From: Plantactinospora mayteni
GTDB taxonomy: Bacteria; Actinomycetota; Actinomycetes; Mycobacteriales; Micromonosporaceae
Direction: 5' to 3'
Assembly: GCF_016862935.1 (NCBI RefSeq)
Contig: NZ_BONX01000023.1
Span: 186,001-250,000 of the forward strand
Length of the DNA: 64,000 nucleotides
This document shows, one piece after another, positions 36,028 to 44,738 of the stretch (position 1 is its first letter; each line of letters begins with the position of its first letter). Below the pieces are notes generated by a model. The model was not told the DNA's origin, did no database searches, and saw only the letters and a list, made by a program, of their open reading frames with translations. The translations under genes and the position numbers were made by a program.

Positions 36028-36222
36028 TCAGGTCAGCGCGGGCTCGGCCAGCCGCAGCAGATCGTCTGCCTCGGCAGCCGCCGCCGCGAGCCGATCGTTC
36101 TCGGCACGCAACCGCGTCGTCTCGAACTCCAGTGCCTGAACCCTGGCACGCAGTCGGGTGACCTCGTCGAGGAGGCGCCGGTCAGGCGCCGCACCAACGT
36201 GGCCGTAGAGGGCCTTCGCCAT
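36028..36222 (-). CDS. small conserved coiled-coil protein
   Basis: 64-aa protein starting MAKALYGHV, followed by an Arg/Glu/Leu heptad stretch (about 17-55) predicting a coiled coil. ATG 36222 has a strong AAGGAG seven bases upstream. It resembles short uncharacterised actinobacterial proteins with the same MAKAL-G-V start, to my recollection. Own promoter (36337-36365) and terminator-like hairpin, so it is a stand-alone gene. Function unknown. Confidence 0.82.
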   Translation of the reverse strand: MAKALYGHVGAAPDRRLLDEVTRLRARVQALEFETTRLRAENDRLAAAAAEADDLLRLAEPALT

Positions 36223-36336
36223 ATCGTCTCCTTGTAATGCGCTGCCGGAAAGCCGGCCAACGCGCGCCCAACTCGTACGCGACTACCCGCCCGCAGGCAA
36301 ACGCGGGCATGGTCGGGCGCGACTGGCGACACTTAC

Positions 36337-36365
36337 ATAGTGTGCCGATGTCCCGGCTGAGTCAA
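36337..36365 (-). promoter_or_regulatory. promoter of the small coiled-coil gene
   Basis: Minus strand: TTGACT (-35, plus 36365-36360), 17-bp spacer, CACTAT (-10, plus 36342-36337). Consensus spacing for the main sigma factor. It implies a leader of roughly 105 nt before the ATG at 36222. The rest of the 36223-36637 gap shows no gene; CCTTATATC near 36531 may be part of a plus-strand promoter for the CAP gene. Confidence 0.6.
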
Positions 36366-36637
36366 GTTTCACCGGGGCACAGGCCACCTGTGCCGTCAAC
36401 CACTCGCTGACCGAGGGCTTGCCGCGCAGGCACGAACCAAGGCACTGTCCGGACGACGGAAGTCTATCCCCCATCGATGTCCGGATCGACGTCACCCCTG
36501 GCCAGCAGCACAATCCCGCCGGCGGGTCCCCCCTTATATCTTCCTTAGCCACGTTGCCCCCGGCTGGTGGGCCCGCGTAGCGTCCGCACGGTCAGCGACC
36601 AGGCAAAACCGGGATCCGGAAGCAACGGAGGCGCAGC

Positions 36638-37855
36638 GTGCAGGGGTGGAGCGAGCAGACCGAGTGGGAGGACGGCGGCGACAGCCTTCCCGACAACGGT
36701 GCTGCCTACCCGGCCGCCCGCGCCGGTCATCCGGATGATCCCTCCCGTCCCGGCGGGCACCCCGGCTGGCCCGACGCGCCGGACAACCCGCACGGCGACG
36801 GCCGCTGGCCCGACGAGCGGGCCGACCAGCACGGCGATGCCCGCTGGGCCGACGAGCCGGCTCGGGTCCCGGGTCCCGACGAGGAGGGCTGGGTGGACGA
36901 GGTCGCCGAGCGCTGGCGACGGGCCGGGCTCGACCGGGTGGACGAGCCGACCGAGCGGCGGGAGCATGCCGCGGCCCGCTGGGCGGACGAGCCCGCGGAC
37001 CTCGGCGCGTTCGAGCTGGGCCGGGACGCCGACGGCGGCTCGGGTCGTCGGGTACCCTCCGGCGACCGCCAGCTCGACGGCGCACGTGCCGACCGGGGCG
37101 GCTCCGGCCGGCACCGTCGACCGACCAGGTTGCGTGGCCCGGTCGGCCTGGGTGTCGCGGTGACCGCGCTGCTCGGCGTCTTCGGCGTCGGTGCGGCCCT
37201 GCTGCCGCCGAGCCTCGCCGGCTCGCCGGCCGGCAACCGCGAGGGCCAGCCGGCGGTCGAGGCGGCCGGCCCGGAGGAGTCCACGGATCTGGCGACCCCG
37301 GAGCCGACCGGGACCGCCGAGCCGACCGCCACCCCGACGCCGACCGCGACCGCCACCCGGCCGGCCGCCAAGCCCAAGGTCACCACCACCGCGCCGAAGC
37401 CGCCCCGGACGACCAGCCCGGCCGCGCCGCGTACGCCGGCCCGGTCGGGGTCCGGGGCGGGCGAGACGGGAAGCAGCCAGGAGGCGCAGGTACTCGCGAT
37501 CGTCAACCGGGAGCGTGCCGCCAACGGCTGCGGTGCGGTGGTGGTGAACGCCGACCTGGCCAAGGCGGCCCGGCTGCACAGCCAGGACCAGGGCGAGCAC
37601 ACCAACATGTCGCACACCGGCAGCGACGGCAGCGACTTCGTGGAACGTGCCCGGCGGGCCGGTTACGACCGGCCGATCGGTGAGAACGTCGCCATGGGCT
37701 ACGAGAACGCCGCCGCCGTGATGGACGGCTGGATGAACAGCTCCGGACACCGGGCCAACATCCTCAACTGCGACGCCAAGGCGATGGGGGTCGGGGTGGC
37801 CACCGGGGCCGACGGCCGGCTCTACTGGACCCAGATGTTCGGCGCGGTCGCCTGA
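36638..37855 (+). CDS. membrane-anchored CAP (SCP/YkwD) domain protein
   Basis: 405 aa. A 165-residue acidic, Asp/Arg/Gly-rich cytoplasmic region leads to one membrane helix (GLGVAVTALLGVFGVGAALL), then a Thr/Pro/Ala-rich wall-spanning linker (about 225-280), and a C-terminal CAP domain (LAIVNRERAANGCGAVVV ... GENVAMGYENAAAVMDGWMNSSGHRANIL) keeping the His/Glu cluster. GTG 36638 has GGAGG upstream. CAP proteins act extracellularly; the enzymatic role of bacterial members is unsettled. The unusually long cytoplasmic part is the odd feature. Confidence 0.88.
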   Translation: MQGWSEQTEWEDGGDSLPDNGAAYPAARAGHPDDPSRPGGHPGWPDAPDNPHGDGRWPDERADQHGDARWADEPARVPGPDEEGWVDEVAERWRRAGLDRVDEPTERREHAAARWADEPADLGAFELGRDADGGSGRRVPSGDRQLDGARADRGGSGRHRRPTRLRGPVGLGVAVTALLGVFGVGAALLPPSLAGSPAGNREGQPAVEAAGPEESTDLATPEPTGTAEPTATPTPTATATRPAAKPKVTTTAPKPPRTTSPAAPRTPARSGSGAGETGSSQEAQVLAIVNRERAANGCGAVVVNADLAKAARLHSQDQGEHTNMSHTGSDGSDFVERARRAGYDRPIGENVAMGYENAAAVMDGWMNSSGHRANILNCDAKAMGVGVATGADGRLYWTQMFGAVA

Positions 37856-37983
37856 CCTGCTCTGACGCCATTGGCTGTGCTGCGGCTCCGGCGGCACCTC
37901 CCCGGCCGCCGTGCCCCTCGTACCGGCTGGCTCGTTGGCCGGTACGAGGGGGTGCGCGGCCGTGCTTAGCGCTGCTGGCTGAG

Positions 37984-38808
37984 GTGTCCGGGGTACGCCG
38001 GGCCGCCGGACTGGTCCTCGCGGTCGCGCTGCTGCTGCCGGCCCAGGGGTGTCGCCTCCTGCCGGACCGGTCCACTCCGGTGCCACCGTGGCCGGGTGGC
38101 TCGACGCCGAGCTGGCAGTGGCAGGTCAGCGGTCAGCTCGATCCCACCGTCGACGCCCAGGTGTACGTACTCGACGGCTTCCGGACGTCGCTGGAGACCG
38201 CCCGACGGCTGCGGGCGGACGGGCGACGGCTGGTCTGCCACGTCGAGGTCGGGATCCACCAGGAGTCCCGGCAGGACGCGGGACGGTTTCCGGCAGTCGT
38301 ACTCGGTGCGCCGGCCCGGGTGCCGGGTCAACCGTCGGGTACGCCGCGCGGCCGGTGGCTGGACATCCGGCAGTGGTCGGTCCTCGAACCGATAATCGCC
38401 GACCGGTTCCGGCTCTGCCGGGGCAAGGGGTTCGTCGCCGTACTGCCGGTCGGGATGGACGGCTACCAGCAGCGGTCGGGCTTTCCGCTGACCTTCGACG
38501 ACCAGCTCACCTTCAACCGGCGCGTCGCCGAGTTGGCCCGGCAGGCACACCTCGCCCCGGGCCTCGCCAACGACATCGACCAGGTACTGGCGCTGGAGCC
38601 GTACTTCGACTTCGCGGTCAACGAGGAGTGCGTCCGGCGTACCGAGTGTGCCCGGCTGGTGCCGTTCACCCAGGCGGGGAAGCCGGTGTTCCACGTCGAG
38701 TACCAGGGGTCGACCGCCGAATTCTGCACCACCTCGGTCGGCTACGGCCTCACCTCGATCCGCAAGGACCGCGACCTCGGGGTACGCCGGGACGTCTGCC
38801 CGCCCTGA
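37984..38808 (+). CDS. GH114-like (endo-alpha-1,4-polygalactosaminidase family) lipoprotein
   Basis: 274 aa with a lipoprotein signal (lipobox-like LPAQGC). Family marks are WQWQVSGQLD near residue 40, VYVLDGF, RRLVCHVEVG, RGRWLDIRQW, GYQQRSGFPLTFDDQL, and VNEEC; six or more Cys suggest disulfides outside the cell. Two positions differ from the motifs I recall for GH114: LPVGMDGY in place of EPDN-DGY and LANDIDQV in place of LKND. Catalysis may be altered. The GTG start has only a weak ribosome site. Confidence 0.82.
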   Translation: MSGVRRAAGLVLAVALLLPAQGCRLLPDRSTPVPPWPGGSTPSWQWQVSGQLDPTVDAQVYVLDGFRTSLETARRLRADGRRLVCHVEVGIHQESRQDAGRFPAVVLGAPARVPGQPSGTPRGRWLDIRQWSVLEPIIADRFRLCRGKGFVAVLPVGMDGYQQRSGFPLTFDDQLTFNRRVAELARQAHLAPGLANDIDQVLALEPYFDFAVNEECVRRTECARLVPFTQAGKPVFHVEYQGSTAEFCTTSVGYGLTSIRKDRDLGVRRDVCPP

Positions 38809-38843
38809 CCGAGCCGGTCACCACGTCGAGCCGGACGGGCGCG

Positions 38844-39707
38844 TCAGCGGGTCGGCCGCGCCGCCGTTCGGGGGCGGGGCTGGCAGCGGGGGCAGCTGAA
38901 CGACGACCGGTTCATGAACGCCTCGCGGCGGATCGGCGTACCGCAGCGGCGGCAGGGCAGGCCCTCCCGGCCGTACACGTTCAGTTCGCGGTCGAAGTAG
39001 CCGCTCTCGCCGTTGACGTTGACGTAGAGCGCGTCGAAGCTGGTGCCGCCCTCTTTGATCGCCTCGCCGAGCACGTCCCGGACGTGGCCGAGCAGTCGGG
39101 TGATCGCCGGACCGGTGAGTGCCTCCGTCGGTCGGGCGCCGTGCAGCCGGGCCCGCCACAGCGCCTCGTCGGCGTAGATGTTGCCGACCCCGGAGATCAG
39201 GGTCTGGTCGAGCAGCGCCCGCTTCACCTCGGTACGCCGCCGCCGGGTCGCGGCCACGAAGTCGGTGTCGGAGAAGTCCGGATCCATCGGGTCCCGGGCG
39301 ATGTGCGCGATCTCGGCCGGCAGGGTCGCGCCGCCCTCGGAGACCGCCAGGCCGCCGAAGGTGCGCTGGTCGACGAAGCGCAGGTCGGTGCCGCCGTCGT
39401 CGAAGGTGAACCGGATCCGCAGGTGGGTCTCGTCGGCCGCCTCGGTCGGCCGGACCAGCAACTGCCCGGACATCCCGAGGTGTCCGACGATCGCGTCACC
39501 GCTGTCCAGCGGCAGCCACAGGTATTTGCCGCGCCGCCGGGCGTCCAGGATCGTCCGTCCGGCGAGCACCGCGGCGAAGTGCTCGGCGCCGGGCAGGTAC
39601 CGGCGTACGGCGCGCGGATGGCGTACCTCGACGGTCGCGATCCGCCGACTCGTCACCCAGCGGGACAGCCCCTCCCGGACCGTCTCCACCTCTGGCAGCT
39701 CAGGCAT
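38844..39707 (-). CDS. mutM: formamidopyrimidine-DNA glycosylase
   Basis: Removes oxidised purines such as 8-oxoG and cleaves the abasic site. ATG 39707 gives 287 aa starting with the catalytic [14 protein letters not shown] (Pro2, Glu3). Lys in the RRRGKYLWL loop, the helix-two-turn-helix ([17 protein letters not shown]), and the C-terminal zinc finger [25 protein letters not shown] are all intact. It starts 13 bp after the rnc stop, the conserved rnc-mutM pair of actinobacteria. Confidence 0.96.
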   Translation of the reverse strand: MPELPEVETVREGLSRWVTSRRIATVEVRHPRAVRRYLPGAEHFAAVLAGRTILDARRRGKYLWLPLDSGDAIVGHLGMSGQLLVRPTEAADETHLRIRFTFDDGGTDLRFVDQRTFGGLAVSEGGATLPAEIAHIARDPMDPDFSDTDFVAATRRRRTEVKRALLDQTLISGVGNIYADEALWRARLHGARPTEALTGPAITRLLGHVRDVLGEAIKEGGTSFDALYVNVNGESGYFDRELNVYGREGLPCRRCGTPIRREAFMNRSSFSCPRCQPRPRTAARPTR

Positions 39708-39720
39708 GCGGCACCTTCGT

Positions 39721-40629
39721 TCAGTTCGGCACGGCGTCGGCGGCCGTACCCGGATTGCGGTGGTCGGCGTCGGCCGGCCCGCCGGAGGCCGCGACGACCG
39801 GCCGGCCCGGGTCGGTCTCGACGACGGGGCCGACGCCGTCGGGTGCCGCCTCGACGGCCGCCTCAACGGGCTGGTCGACGTGCTGGTCACCGGGCTGGTC
39901 GACGGCGACGGTCTCGTTCTGCTGCTCGGAGAGGGTCCGCCAGGCGGCCTCGGCGGCCCGCTGCTCGGCCTCCTTCTTGCTGCGGCCGTCGGCACCGCCG
40001 TACTTCCGGCCGGCCACCACCACCCAGGCGGTGAAGGTCTTGGCGTGGTCGGGCCCGGCCTCGTCGATCCGGTACTCCGGGACGCCCAGCCCGAGCGCGG
40101 CGGTCAGCTCCTGGAGGCTGGTCTTCCAGTCCAGCGCGGCCCCCCGACCGGCCGACTCCGCCATCAGCGGGTCGAAGAGCCGGTGGATGACGATGGCGAC
40201 GGTGTCCAGGCCGTACTGGAGGTAGATCGCGCCGAGCAGCGCCTCCAGGGTGTCGGCGAGGATGCTCGCCTTGTCCCGCCCGCCGGTACTCTCCTCACCC
40301 TTGCCCAGCAGCAGGTAGGGTCCGAGCCCGGCCGGGCCGAGCCGCCGGGCGACGTCGGCCAGCGCCCGCATGTTGACCACGCTGGCCCGCAGCTTCGCCA
40401 ACTGTCCCTCGGGCAGGTCCGGATGGTTGTGGAAGAGCGCCGTGGTGATCACCACTCCCAGTACCGAGTCGCCGAGGAACTCCAGCCGCTCGTTGGTCGG
40501 CAGGCCACCGTTCTCGTACGCGAAGGACCGGTGGGTGAGGGCCCGCTCCAGCAGTTCCGGGTCGAGGGCGATCCCGAACGCCGCCTCCAGGTGCGTGATC
40601 GGCGGTCGCCGCCGCTTGTCCTTGGTCAT
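39721..40629 (-). CDS. rnc: ribonuclease III
   Basis: Cleaves double-stranded RNA in rRNA processing and mRNA decay. 302 aa: RNase III domain with signature [12 protein letters not shown] and a second acidic cluster [15 protein letters not shown]; a dsRNA-binding domain (DWKTSLQEL ... [12 protein letters not shown]); then an unusual ~70-residue acidic Pro/Val/Asp-rich tail absent from the basic enzyme. ATG 40629 has GGAGACGGC directly upstream and overlaps a mini-ORF by ATGA. Confidence 0.95.
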   Translation of the reverse strand: MTKDKRRRPPITHLEAAFGIALDPELLERALTHRSFAYENGGLPTNERLEFLGDSVLGVVITTALFHNHPDLPEGQLAKLRASVVNMRALADVARRLGPAGLGPYLLLGKGEESTGGRDKASILADTLEALLGAIYLQYGLDTVAIVIHRLFDPLMAESAGRGAALDWKTSLQELTAALGLGVPEYRIDEAGPDHAKTFTAWVVVAGRKYGGADGRSKKEAEQRAAEAAWRTLSEQQNETVAVDQPGDQHVDQPVEAAVEAAPDGVGPVVETDPGRPVVAASGGPADADHRNPGTAADAVPN

Positions 40630-40736
40630 GCCGTCTCCTCGCTTCGCCCGCCGCCGCCCCGACCAGGGCGACTCGGCTGGCTGATTCGCTCGTTGCGCTC
40701 GCGCCCGGGGAGGGTGGTGAGCCGCTGTCCGCTCAT
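40626..40736 (-). CDS. 36-aa mini-ORF coupled to rnc
   Basis: ATG 40736 is preceded by GGAGACGGC, identical to the site before rnc, and its TGA overlaps the rnc ATG (ATGA). The product starts [19 protein letters not shown] and ends SEETA. It resembles the mini-ORF upstream (shared ERIS and ETA ends), so both look like products of one duplication. Real peptide or just a coupling device cannot be told. Confidence 0.35.
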   Translation of the reverse strand: MSGQRLTTLPGRERNERISQPSRPGRGGGGRSEETA

Positions 40737-40798
40737 GCCGTCTCCCCCGCCCCAGGGTGGACGTGCCGGGCCCTGAGCAGGCTGATTCGCTCGCTCAT
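40733..40798 (-). CDS. 21-aa mini-ORF coupled to plsX
   Basis: ATG 40798 overlaps the plsX stop (ATGA) and its own TGA overlaps the next mini-ORF start. Reads [21 protein letters not shown]. With the neighbouring mini-ORF it forms an unbroken chain of ATGA links from plsX to rnc. Direct repeats TCATGCCGTCTCC (40626-40638, 40733-40745) and GGCTGATTCGCTCG (40679-40692, 40780-40793) show the duplication. Confidence 0.35.
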   Translation of the reverse strand: MSERISLLRARHVHPGAGETA

Positions 40799-41874
40799 GC
40801 CGGCACCTCGGTGTCGGTGGTCCGACCGGTCGTGGTGGGCTCGGCGAGCAGCGCGGACACCGCCGGGATGGTCCGGCGGCGGTGCAGGTGTGCGGCGAGC
40901 GCGATGCCCGACGCGACGTCGTCGTCCCCGGCCGCACCGTGGCAGACCACCACGGCACCGGCCACCCCCAGCAGGGTGGCGGCCCGGGGCGGACCACCGC
41001 TGGCGGGCGGGCCGCCGGCCATCGCATACGCGCCCTCGATCCCCTTGAGCAGGACGTTTCCGGTGAACCCGTCGGTGACGACGACGTCGGCTCGGTTGCC
41101 CAACGCCACGTCGTACCCCTCGACCAGGCCCACGTAGCGGGCACCGGCCGGCAGCGCCTGCTCGGCCAGGACCGGGTCGGCGGCTCGGCGGATCCGGTCG
41201 CCCTTGCCCGGTTCGGTACCGATCGACAGCAGCCCGACCCGGGGCTCCGGCACCCCGTGGGTGACCGCCGCATATGCCGCACCGAGTACGGCGTGCCGGG
41301 CCAGGGTGGCCGGCCGGGCCTCCAGGGAGCCGCCGACGTCGAGCAGCACGACCGGGCCGTCCAGCGCGGGCAGGGTGGCGACCAGCGCGGGCCGGCGTAC
41401 GCCGGGCCAGCGGCCGAAGCCGAGTACGGCGGCGGTGACGGTCGCGCCGGTCGCGCCGGCCGAGACCACCGCGTCGGCCGTACCGTCGAGCACCGCCGCC
41501 ACCGCGGCCTGGATGGTGTTCTCGGAGCGGACGATCGCGGCGGGATCCCCGTTCGTCGCGACGACGTCGCGGACCGGCAGCACCGCGATCCGGTCGCGGT
41601 CGGCCGGGCCGAGCACGGCGATCAGCTCGTCGGCCACCTCGGCGGGGCCGACGAGCAGTAGGCGCAGGTCGGGATCAGCGCGGAACGCCCGCAGAGCGCC
41701 GTCAACCACGACGGCGGGAGCTTCGTCCCCGCCGAGGAGGTCGACGGCGATCCGCACGGTGCCCGGCTCCACGGGAACGCCGGCCGTCCAGGGTCGGTCG
41801 GCGTCGGCGGGAGCCGGTGCACCGGGCAGTCGCCAGGGCGGGTGCGCCGTCCGACCGGAGGTCGGTGGCGTCAC
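40795..41874 (-). CDS. plsX: phosphate acyltransferase PlsX
   Basis: Converts acyl-ACP to acyl-phosphate for phospholipid synthesis. 359 aa from GTG 41874 (GGAG in front), 15 bp after rpmF as is typical. The fold signatures are present but drifted: VRIAVDLLGGDEAP (usually DAMGGD), VVSAGATGATVT (usually SAGNTGA), VLLDVGG, VGLVEGYDV, VVTDGFTGNVLLKGIEG. The ~40-residue Pro/Ala-rich N-terminal extension may mean a later start. Confidence 0.9.
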   Translation of the reverse strand: MTPPTSGRTAHPPWRLPGAPAPADADRPWTAGVPVEPGTVRIAVDLLGGDEAPAVVVDGALRAFRADPDLRLLLVGPAEVADELIAVLGPADRDRIAVLPVRDVVATNGDPAAIVRSENTIQAAVAAVLDGTADAVVSAGATGATVTAAVLGFGRWPGVRRPALVATLPALDGPVVLLDVGGSLEARPATLARHAVLGAAYAAVTHGVPEPRVGLLSIGTEPGKGDRIRRAADPVLAEQALPAGARYVGLVEGYDVALGNRADVVVTDGFTGNVLLKGIEGAYAMAGGPPASGGPPRAATLLGVAGAVVVCHGAAGDDDVASGIALAAHLHRRRTIPAVSALLAEPTTTGRTTDTEVPA

Positions 41875-41889
41875 TCGGTCTCCAGGAGG

Positions 41890-42063
41890 TCAGACCTCGA
41901 TGACCTGGCGGCCGTTGTAGGTGCCGCAGACGCCGCAGGCCGCGTGCGGCAGCTTCGGCGACTTGCACTGCGGGCAGGCGACGGTCGCGACCGCGGTGGT
42001 CTTCCAGTTCGCCCGGCGGGACCGGGTGTTGCTGCGCGACATCTTGCGCTTGGGGACGGCCAC
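41890..42063 (-). CDS. rpmF: 50S ribosomal protein L32
   Basis: 57-aa L32. GTG 42063 has AGGAAG just upstream; the product begins [17 protein letters not shown], the L32 hallmark, and carries two Cys pairs (CPQC and CGVC) for a zinc ribbon, so it is the zinc-containing form. It sits between DUF177 (8 bp upstream) and plsX, the conserved yceD-rpmF-plsX order. Confidence 0.96.
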   Translation of the reverse strand: MAVPKRKMSRSNTRSRRANWKTTAVATVACPQCKSPKLPHAACGVCGTYNGRQVIEV

Positions 42064-42071
42064 GGTTCTTC

Positions 42072-42635
42072 CTACTCCTCTTGACGGGTCAGTTGCGACA
42101 GGCCCGCCCAGCGCGGGTCGACCTGCTGGTGGCTGTGCTCAGCCGGCAGCTCGTCCCAATGCACCCCGCACTCGGGGCACAGTCCTGGGCAGTCCTCCCG
42201 GCACACCGGGTTGGTCGGCAGTGCGAGCACCACCGCGTCCCGTAGCGCCGGTTCCAGGTCGATCAGGTCGCCCTGCATCCGGCCCACCTCGTCCTCGTCG
42301 GTCGTCTCGTCCGTGGTGCTGTGCGCGTAGGCGTACAGCTCCTGGATCGGGACGACCAGCGAGTCCGTGATCGGGCACAGGCAACGGCCGCACTCGCCCT
42401 GGATCGGACCGGTGACGGTCCCCGAGACGAGTACGCCCTCGGACACCGACTCGAGCCTCAGGTCGAGGTTCAGGTCCGCGCCCTCCGGCACGCCGATCAG
42501 CTCCACGCCGAGGTCCGCCGGTGCCGCCACCGTCCGACTGACCGTACGCAACACTCCAGGTCGGCGCGGCAGTTCCCTCGTGTCGAGGACCAGCGGCGAC
42601 CTGGGGTTGAGATGGGTCGGCAGATGTTTGGGCAT
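42072..42635 (-). CDS. DUF177/YceD-family protein
   Basis: 187 aa. YceD relatives are linked to 23S rRNA accumulation and ribosome assembly. The domain is recognised by [22 protein letters not shown] (first Cys pair) and a C-terminal [16 protein letters not shown] zinc motif. An N-terminal [13 protein letters not shown] stretch is family-typical. Gap of 8 bp to rpmF shows an operon. Confidence 0.93.
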   Translation of the reverse strand: MPKHLPTHLNPRSPLVLDTRELPRRPGVLRTVSRTVAAPADLGVELIGVPEGADLNLDLRLESVSEGVLVSGTVTGPIQGECGRCLCPITDSLVVPIQELYAYAHSTTDETTDEDEVGRMQGDLIDLEPALRDAVVLALPTNPVCREDCPGLCPECGVHWDELPAEHSHQQVDPRWAGLSQLTRQEE

Positions 42636-42765
42636 AGTCAGACTCCGGCCTGTGCGAGGCCGACGAAACAGGTTACCTGAGCAGCGGGCTTAGCGTCGAA
42701 CCGGGGCGAGCTGGCCGGGCCTGGAAGGGTGCGTCCGCCCCGCCCGCCGATCCGGACAGTACGGG

Positions 42766-43263
42766 TCAGAACGGCAGCGGGCGCTCGTTCTCCTCCCCGC
42801 CGAACGTGCCGATCTCCCGCAGCGCGTGCATCTTGTCCCGCCCGCGCTCGATGGAGGCGAGTGCCCGGGTCAGGAACTGCTCGAAGTTGGCCAGCGCGGT
42901 GTCGACGTAGTCGTCGACCTCCTCGCGGAGCCGCTGGGCCTCGGCCCGGGCCTCCGCGATGATCCGGGCGCCCTCGTGCTCGGCGGAGACGGTGATCTCG
43001 TTGACCGAGACCAGCCGGGCATGCTCCGCCTCGCCCTCGCTGATGATCCGGTCCGCCTCACGCTTGCCGGCGTCCATGATCTTGTCGCGCTCTTCGAGCA
43101 GCGCCGCCGCCCGGCGCAGTTCGACAGGCAGCTCGACGCGCAGTTCCTCGAGGGCGCCGATCATCTCGGCACGGTCGACCATGGCGTTGTTGCGGGACAT
43201 CGGGACGGACCGCGCCGTCTCCACAATGCCGATGATCTCGTCTATGCGATCGAGCGGGTCCAC
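42766..43263 (-). CDS. DivIVA-like coiled-coil protein
   Basis: 165 aa from GTG 43263 (VDPLDRIDEIIGIVETARSVPMS), with GAGG-TACCG upstream; an in-frame ATG at 43302 is an alternative. A short N-terminal domain leads to a long coiled coil (about 60-140; EVDDYVDTALANFEQFLTRALASI) resembling DivIVA/Wag31-type or F-ATPase b-type helices. Such genes near coaD in actinobacteria are linked to cell envelope growth; the function here is inferred from family only. Confidence 0.8.
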   Translation of the reverse strand: MDPLDRIDEIIGIVETARSVPMSRNNAMVDRAEMIGALEELRVELPVELRRAAALLEERDKIMDAGKREADRIISEGEAEHARLVSVNEITVSAEHEGARIIAEARAEAQRLREEVDDYVDTALANFEQFLTRALASIERGRDKMHALREIGTFGGEENERPLPF

Positions 43264-43612
43264 CGGTACCTCACTCCCGTCGTTGCTTCGGTCGACATAC
43301 ATGATGGGCCGTCGGACCGGGTTGCTGCTCAACCAATGATGCGGTGCGGCCCGTACCCGGTCGGTGATCGCCCCGGGGACGGCGCGTCGCCAAGGCCCCG
43401 ACCAGGACGGGAACGCCCGGACGTCGCCATCGCCGCCGCCGTCGCCTCGCCGCCGATCCGCCGCCACCGTCGCCTCGCCGTCGGCGGCCGGTCGGTGCCG
43501 GCGGATCGGCGTCGGTGCCGGCCAGCGGATCACCTTGTTGCCGGCCGGCGGATCAGGGTTGGTGCCGGCCGGCGCGCGGACGGAAGGGCTGTGGCCCGGA
43601 GGTGCCGGTCGG
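43264..43612. other. 349-bp intergenic region with degenerate GC-rich repeats
   Basis: No gene seen. Near 43490-43590 the motif GGTGCCGGCCGGCGGATCA recurs three or four times in decayed form (for example around 43494, 43518, 43542 and 43568), ending near the coaD stop. The half toward 43263 should hold the promoter of the DivIVA-like gene. Confidence 0.5.
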
Positions 43613-44098
43613 TCAGGAGCCCGGGCCGAGCAGCCGCTCCCGCAGCCGCTCGCGGACCACGTCCGGTACGTGCGGCGAGACGTCGCCGCCCCACTTCGCC
43701 ACGTCCTTGACCAGGCTCGACGAGAGGAACGAGTGCAGCGGGCTGGTGGGCATGAAGAGGGTCTCGACGCCGGCCAGCCCGATGTTCATCTGGGCCATCT
43801 GCAACTCGTAGTCGAAGTCGCTGACCGCGCGCAGCCCGCGTACCACGACGCCAGCCTGCTGGGCCCGGCAGAAGTCGACCAACAGACCCTGGAACGACTC
43901 CACCCGGACATTGCCGTAGGAGCCGGTCACCTCGCGAAGCATGTCGATCCGCTCGTCGACGGTGAACAGCCCGCGCTTGGACTCGTTGATCAACACGCCG
44001 ACGATCACCTCGTCGAAGAGCCGGCTCGCCCGGCCGATGATGTCGAGGTGACCGTTGGTGACCGGATCGAAGGAGCCGGGACAGACCGCACGTCTCAC
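43613..44098 (-). CDS. coaD: phosphopantetheine adenylyltransferase
   Basis: Fourth step of coenzyme A synthesis: joins AMP to 4'-phosphopantetheine. 161 aa from GTG 44098, beginning RRAVCPGSFDPVTNGHLDII with the nucleotide-binding NGH; VVRGLRAVSDFDYE and the C-terminal SSSLVKDVAKWGGDVSPHVP are typical. The start overlaps the rsmD stop by four bases (GTGA), the common rsmD-coaD pair. Confidence 0.96.
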   Translation of the reverse strand: MRRAVCPGSFDPVTNGHLDIIGRASRLFDEVIVGVLINESKRGLFTVDERIDMLREVTGSYGNVRVESFQGLLVDFCRAQQAGVVVRGLRAVSDFDYELQMAQMNIGLAGVETLFMPTSPLHSFLSSSLVKDVAKWGGDVSPHVPDVVRERLRERLLGPGS

Positions 44099-44676
44099 GA
44101 TCGGCGACCGTACCAAAGAGTGGTCTCGCCGTAACGGCGACTGCGCTGGGCAGTGATCCCTTGCACCCAGTCGAGCTCCCCGGTCCGGCTGGACCGCTCG
44201 ATCACCAGCAGGGCGTCCGGGGCCAGCCAGCCTTGGTCGCGCAGCGCGGCCTGCACCGCCACCAGCTCCGAATCCGGTACGGCGTACGGCGGGTCGGCGA
44301 AGACGACGTCGTAGGGGCCGCCCTCGGGCGGGGTGCCGAGCACCTGGGCGACCTTGCCGGTGACCAGCCGAGCGCTGCCGGCGACCGGGCTGGCCGGAGT
44401 CGAGCGCAGCGCGGCGAGGTTCTCCCGGATGGTGCGGGCGGCCCGGGGATCGAACTCGACCAGCAGCACCTGGGCGGCGCCCCGGGACAGCGCCTCCAGG
44501 CCCACCGCGCCGGAGCCGGCGTAGAGGTCGGCGAAGCGCGCGCCGACCAGCTCCGTACTCGCCTCGATCGCACTGAACAACGCCTCGCGTACCCGGTCGC
44601 TGGTCGGCCGGGTACGCCCGCCGGGCGGAGCGGCGATCCGGCGCCCGCCGAGTACGCCCGCCACGATCCGGGTCAT
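44095..44676 (-). CDS. rsmD: 16S rRNA (guanine966-N2)-methyltransferase
   Basis: 193-aa Rossmann methyltransferase acting on 16S rRNA. Begins MTRIVAGVLGGRRIAAPPG; SAM site FADLYAGSGAVGLEALSRGA near residue 50; catalytic motif VVFADPPYAV near 120. The ribosome site GGGAGGCG is the last of a tandem series of similar sites (44690-44738), and the ATG overlaps the stop of a small leader frame. Confidence 0.95.
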   Translation of the reverse strand: MTRIVAGVLGGRRIAAPPGGRTRPTSDRVREALFSAIEASTELVGARFADLYAGSGAVGLEALSRGAAQVLLVEFDPRAARTIRENLAALRSTPASPVAGSARLVTGKVAQVLGTPPEGGPYDVVFADPPYAVPDSELVAVQAALRDQGWLAPDALLVIERSSRTGELDWVQGITAQRSRRYGETTLWYGRRS

Positions 44677-44738
44677 CCTGACGCCTCCCGCGTGGACGTC
44701 TCCGGCATCGACGTCTCCTGCGTGGACGTCTCCTGCAT
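44673..44738 (-). repeat. 15-bp repeat of ribosome-binding-like units / leader frame before rsmD
   Basis: Units 44690-44704, 44705-44719 and 44720-44734 are 15-bp near-copies (GCGTGGACGTCTCCT), each carrying a GGAGA on the minus strand; the true rsmD site is an extra variant. Read from ATG 44738 they encode MQETSTQETSMPETSTREASG, whose stop overlaps the rsmD ATG (ATGA). It may act as a coupled leader peptide. Confidence 0.6.
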
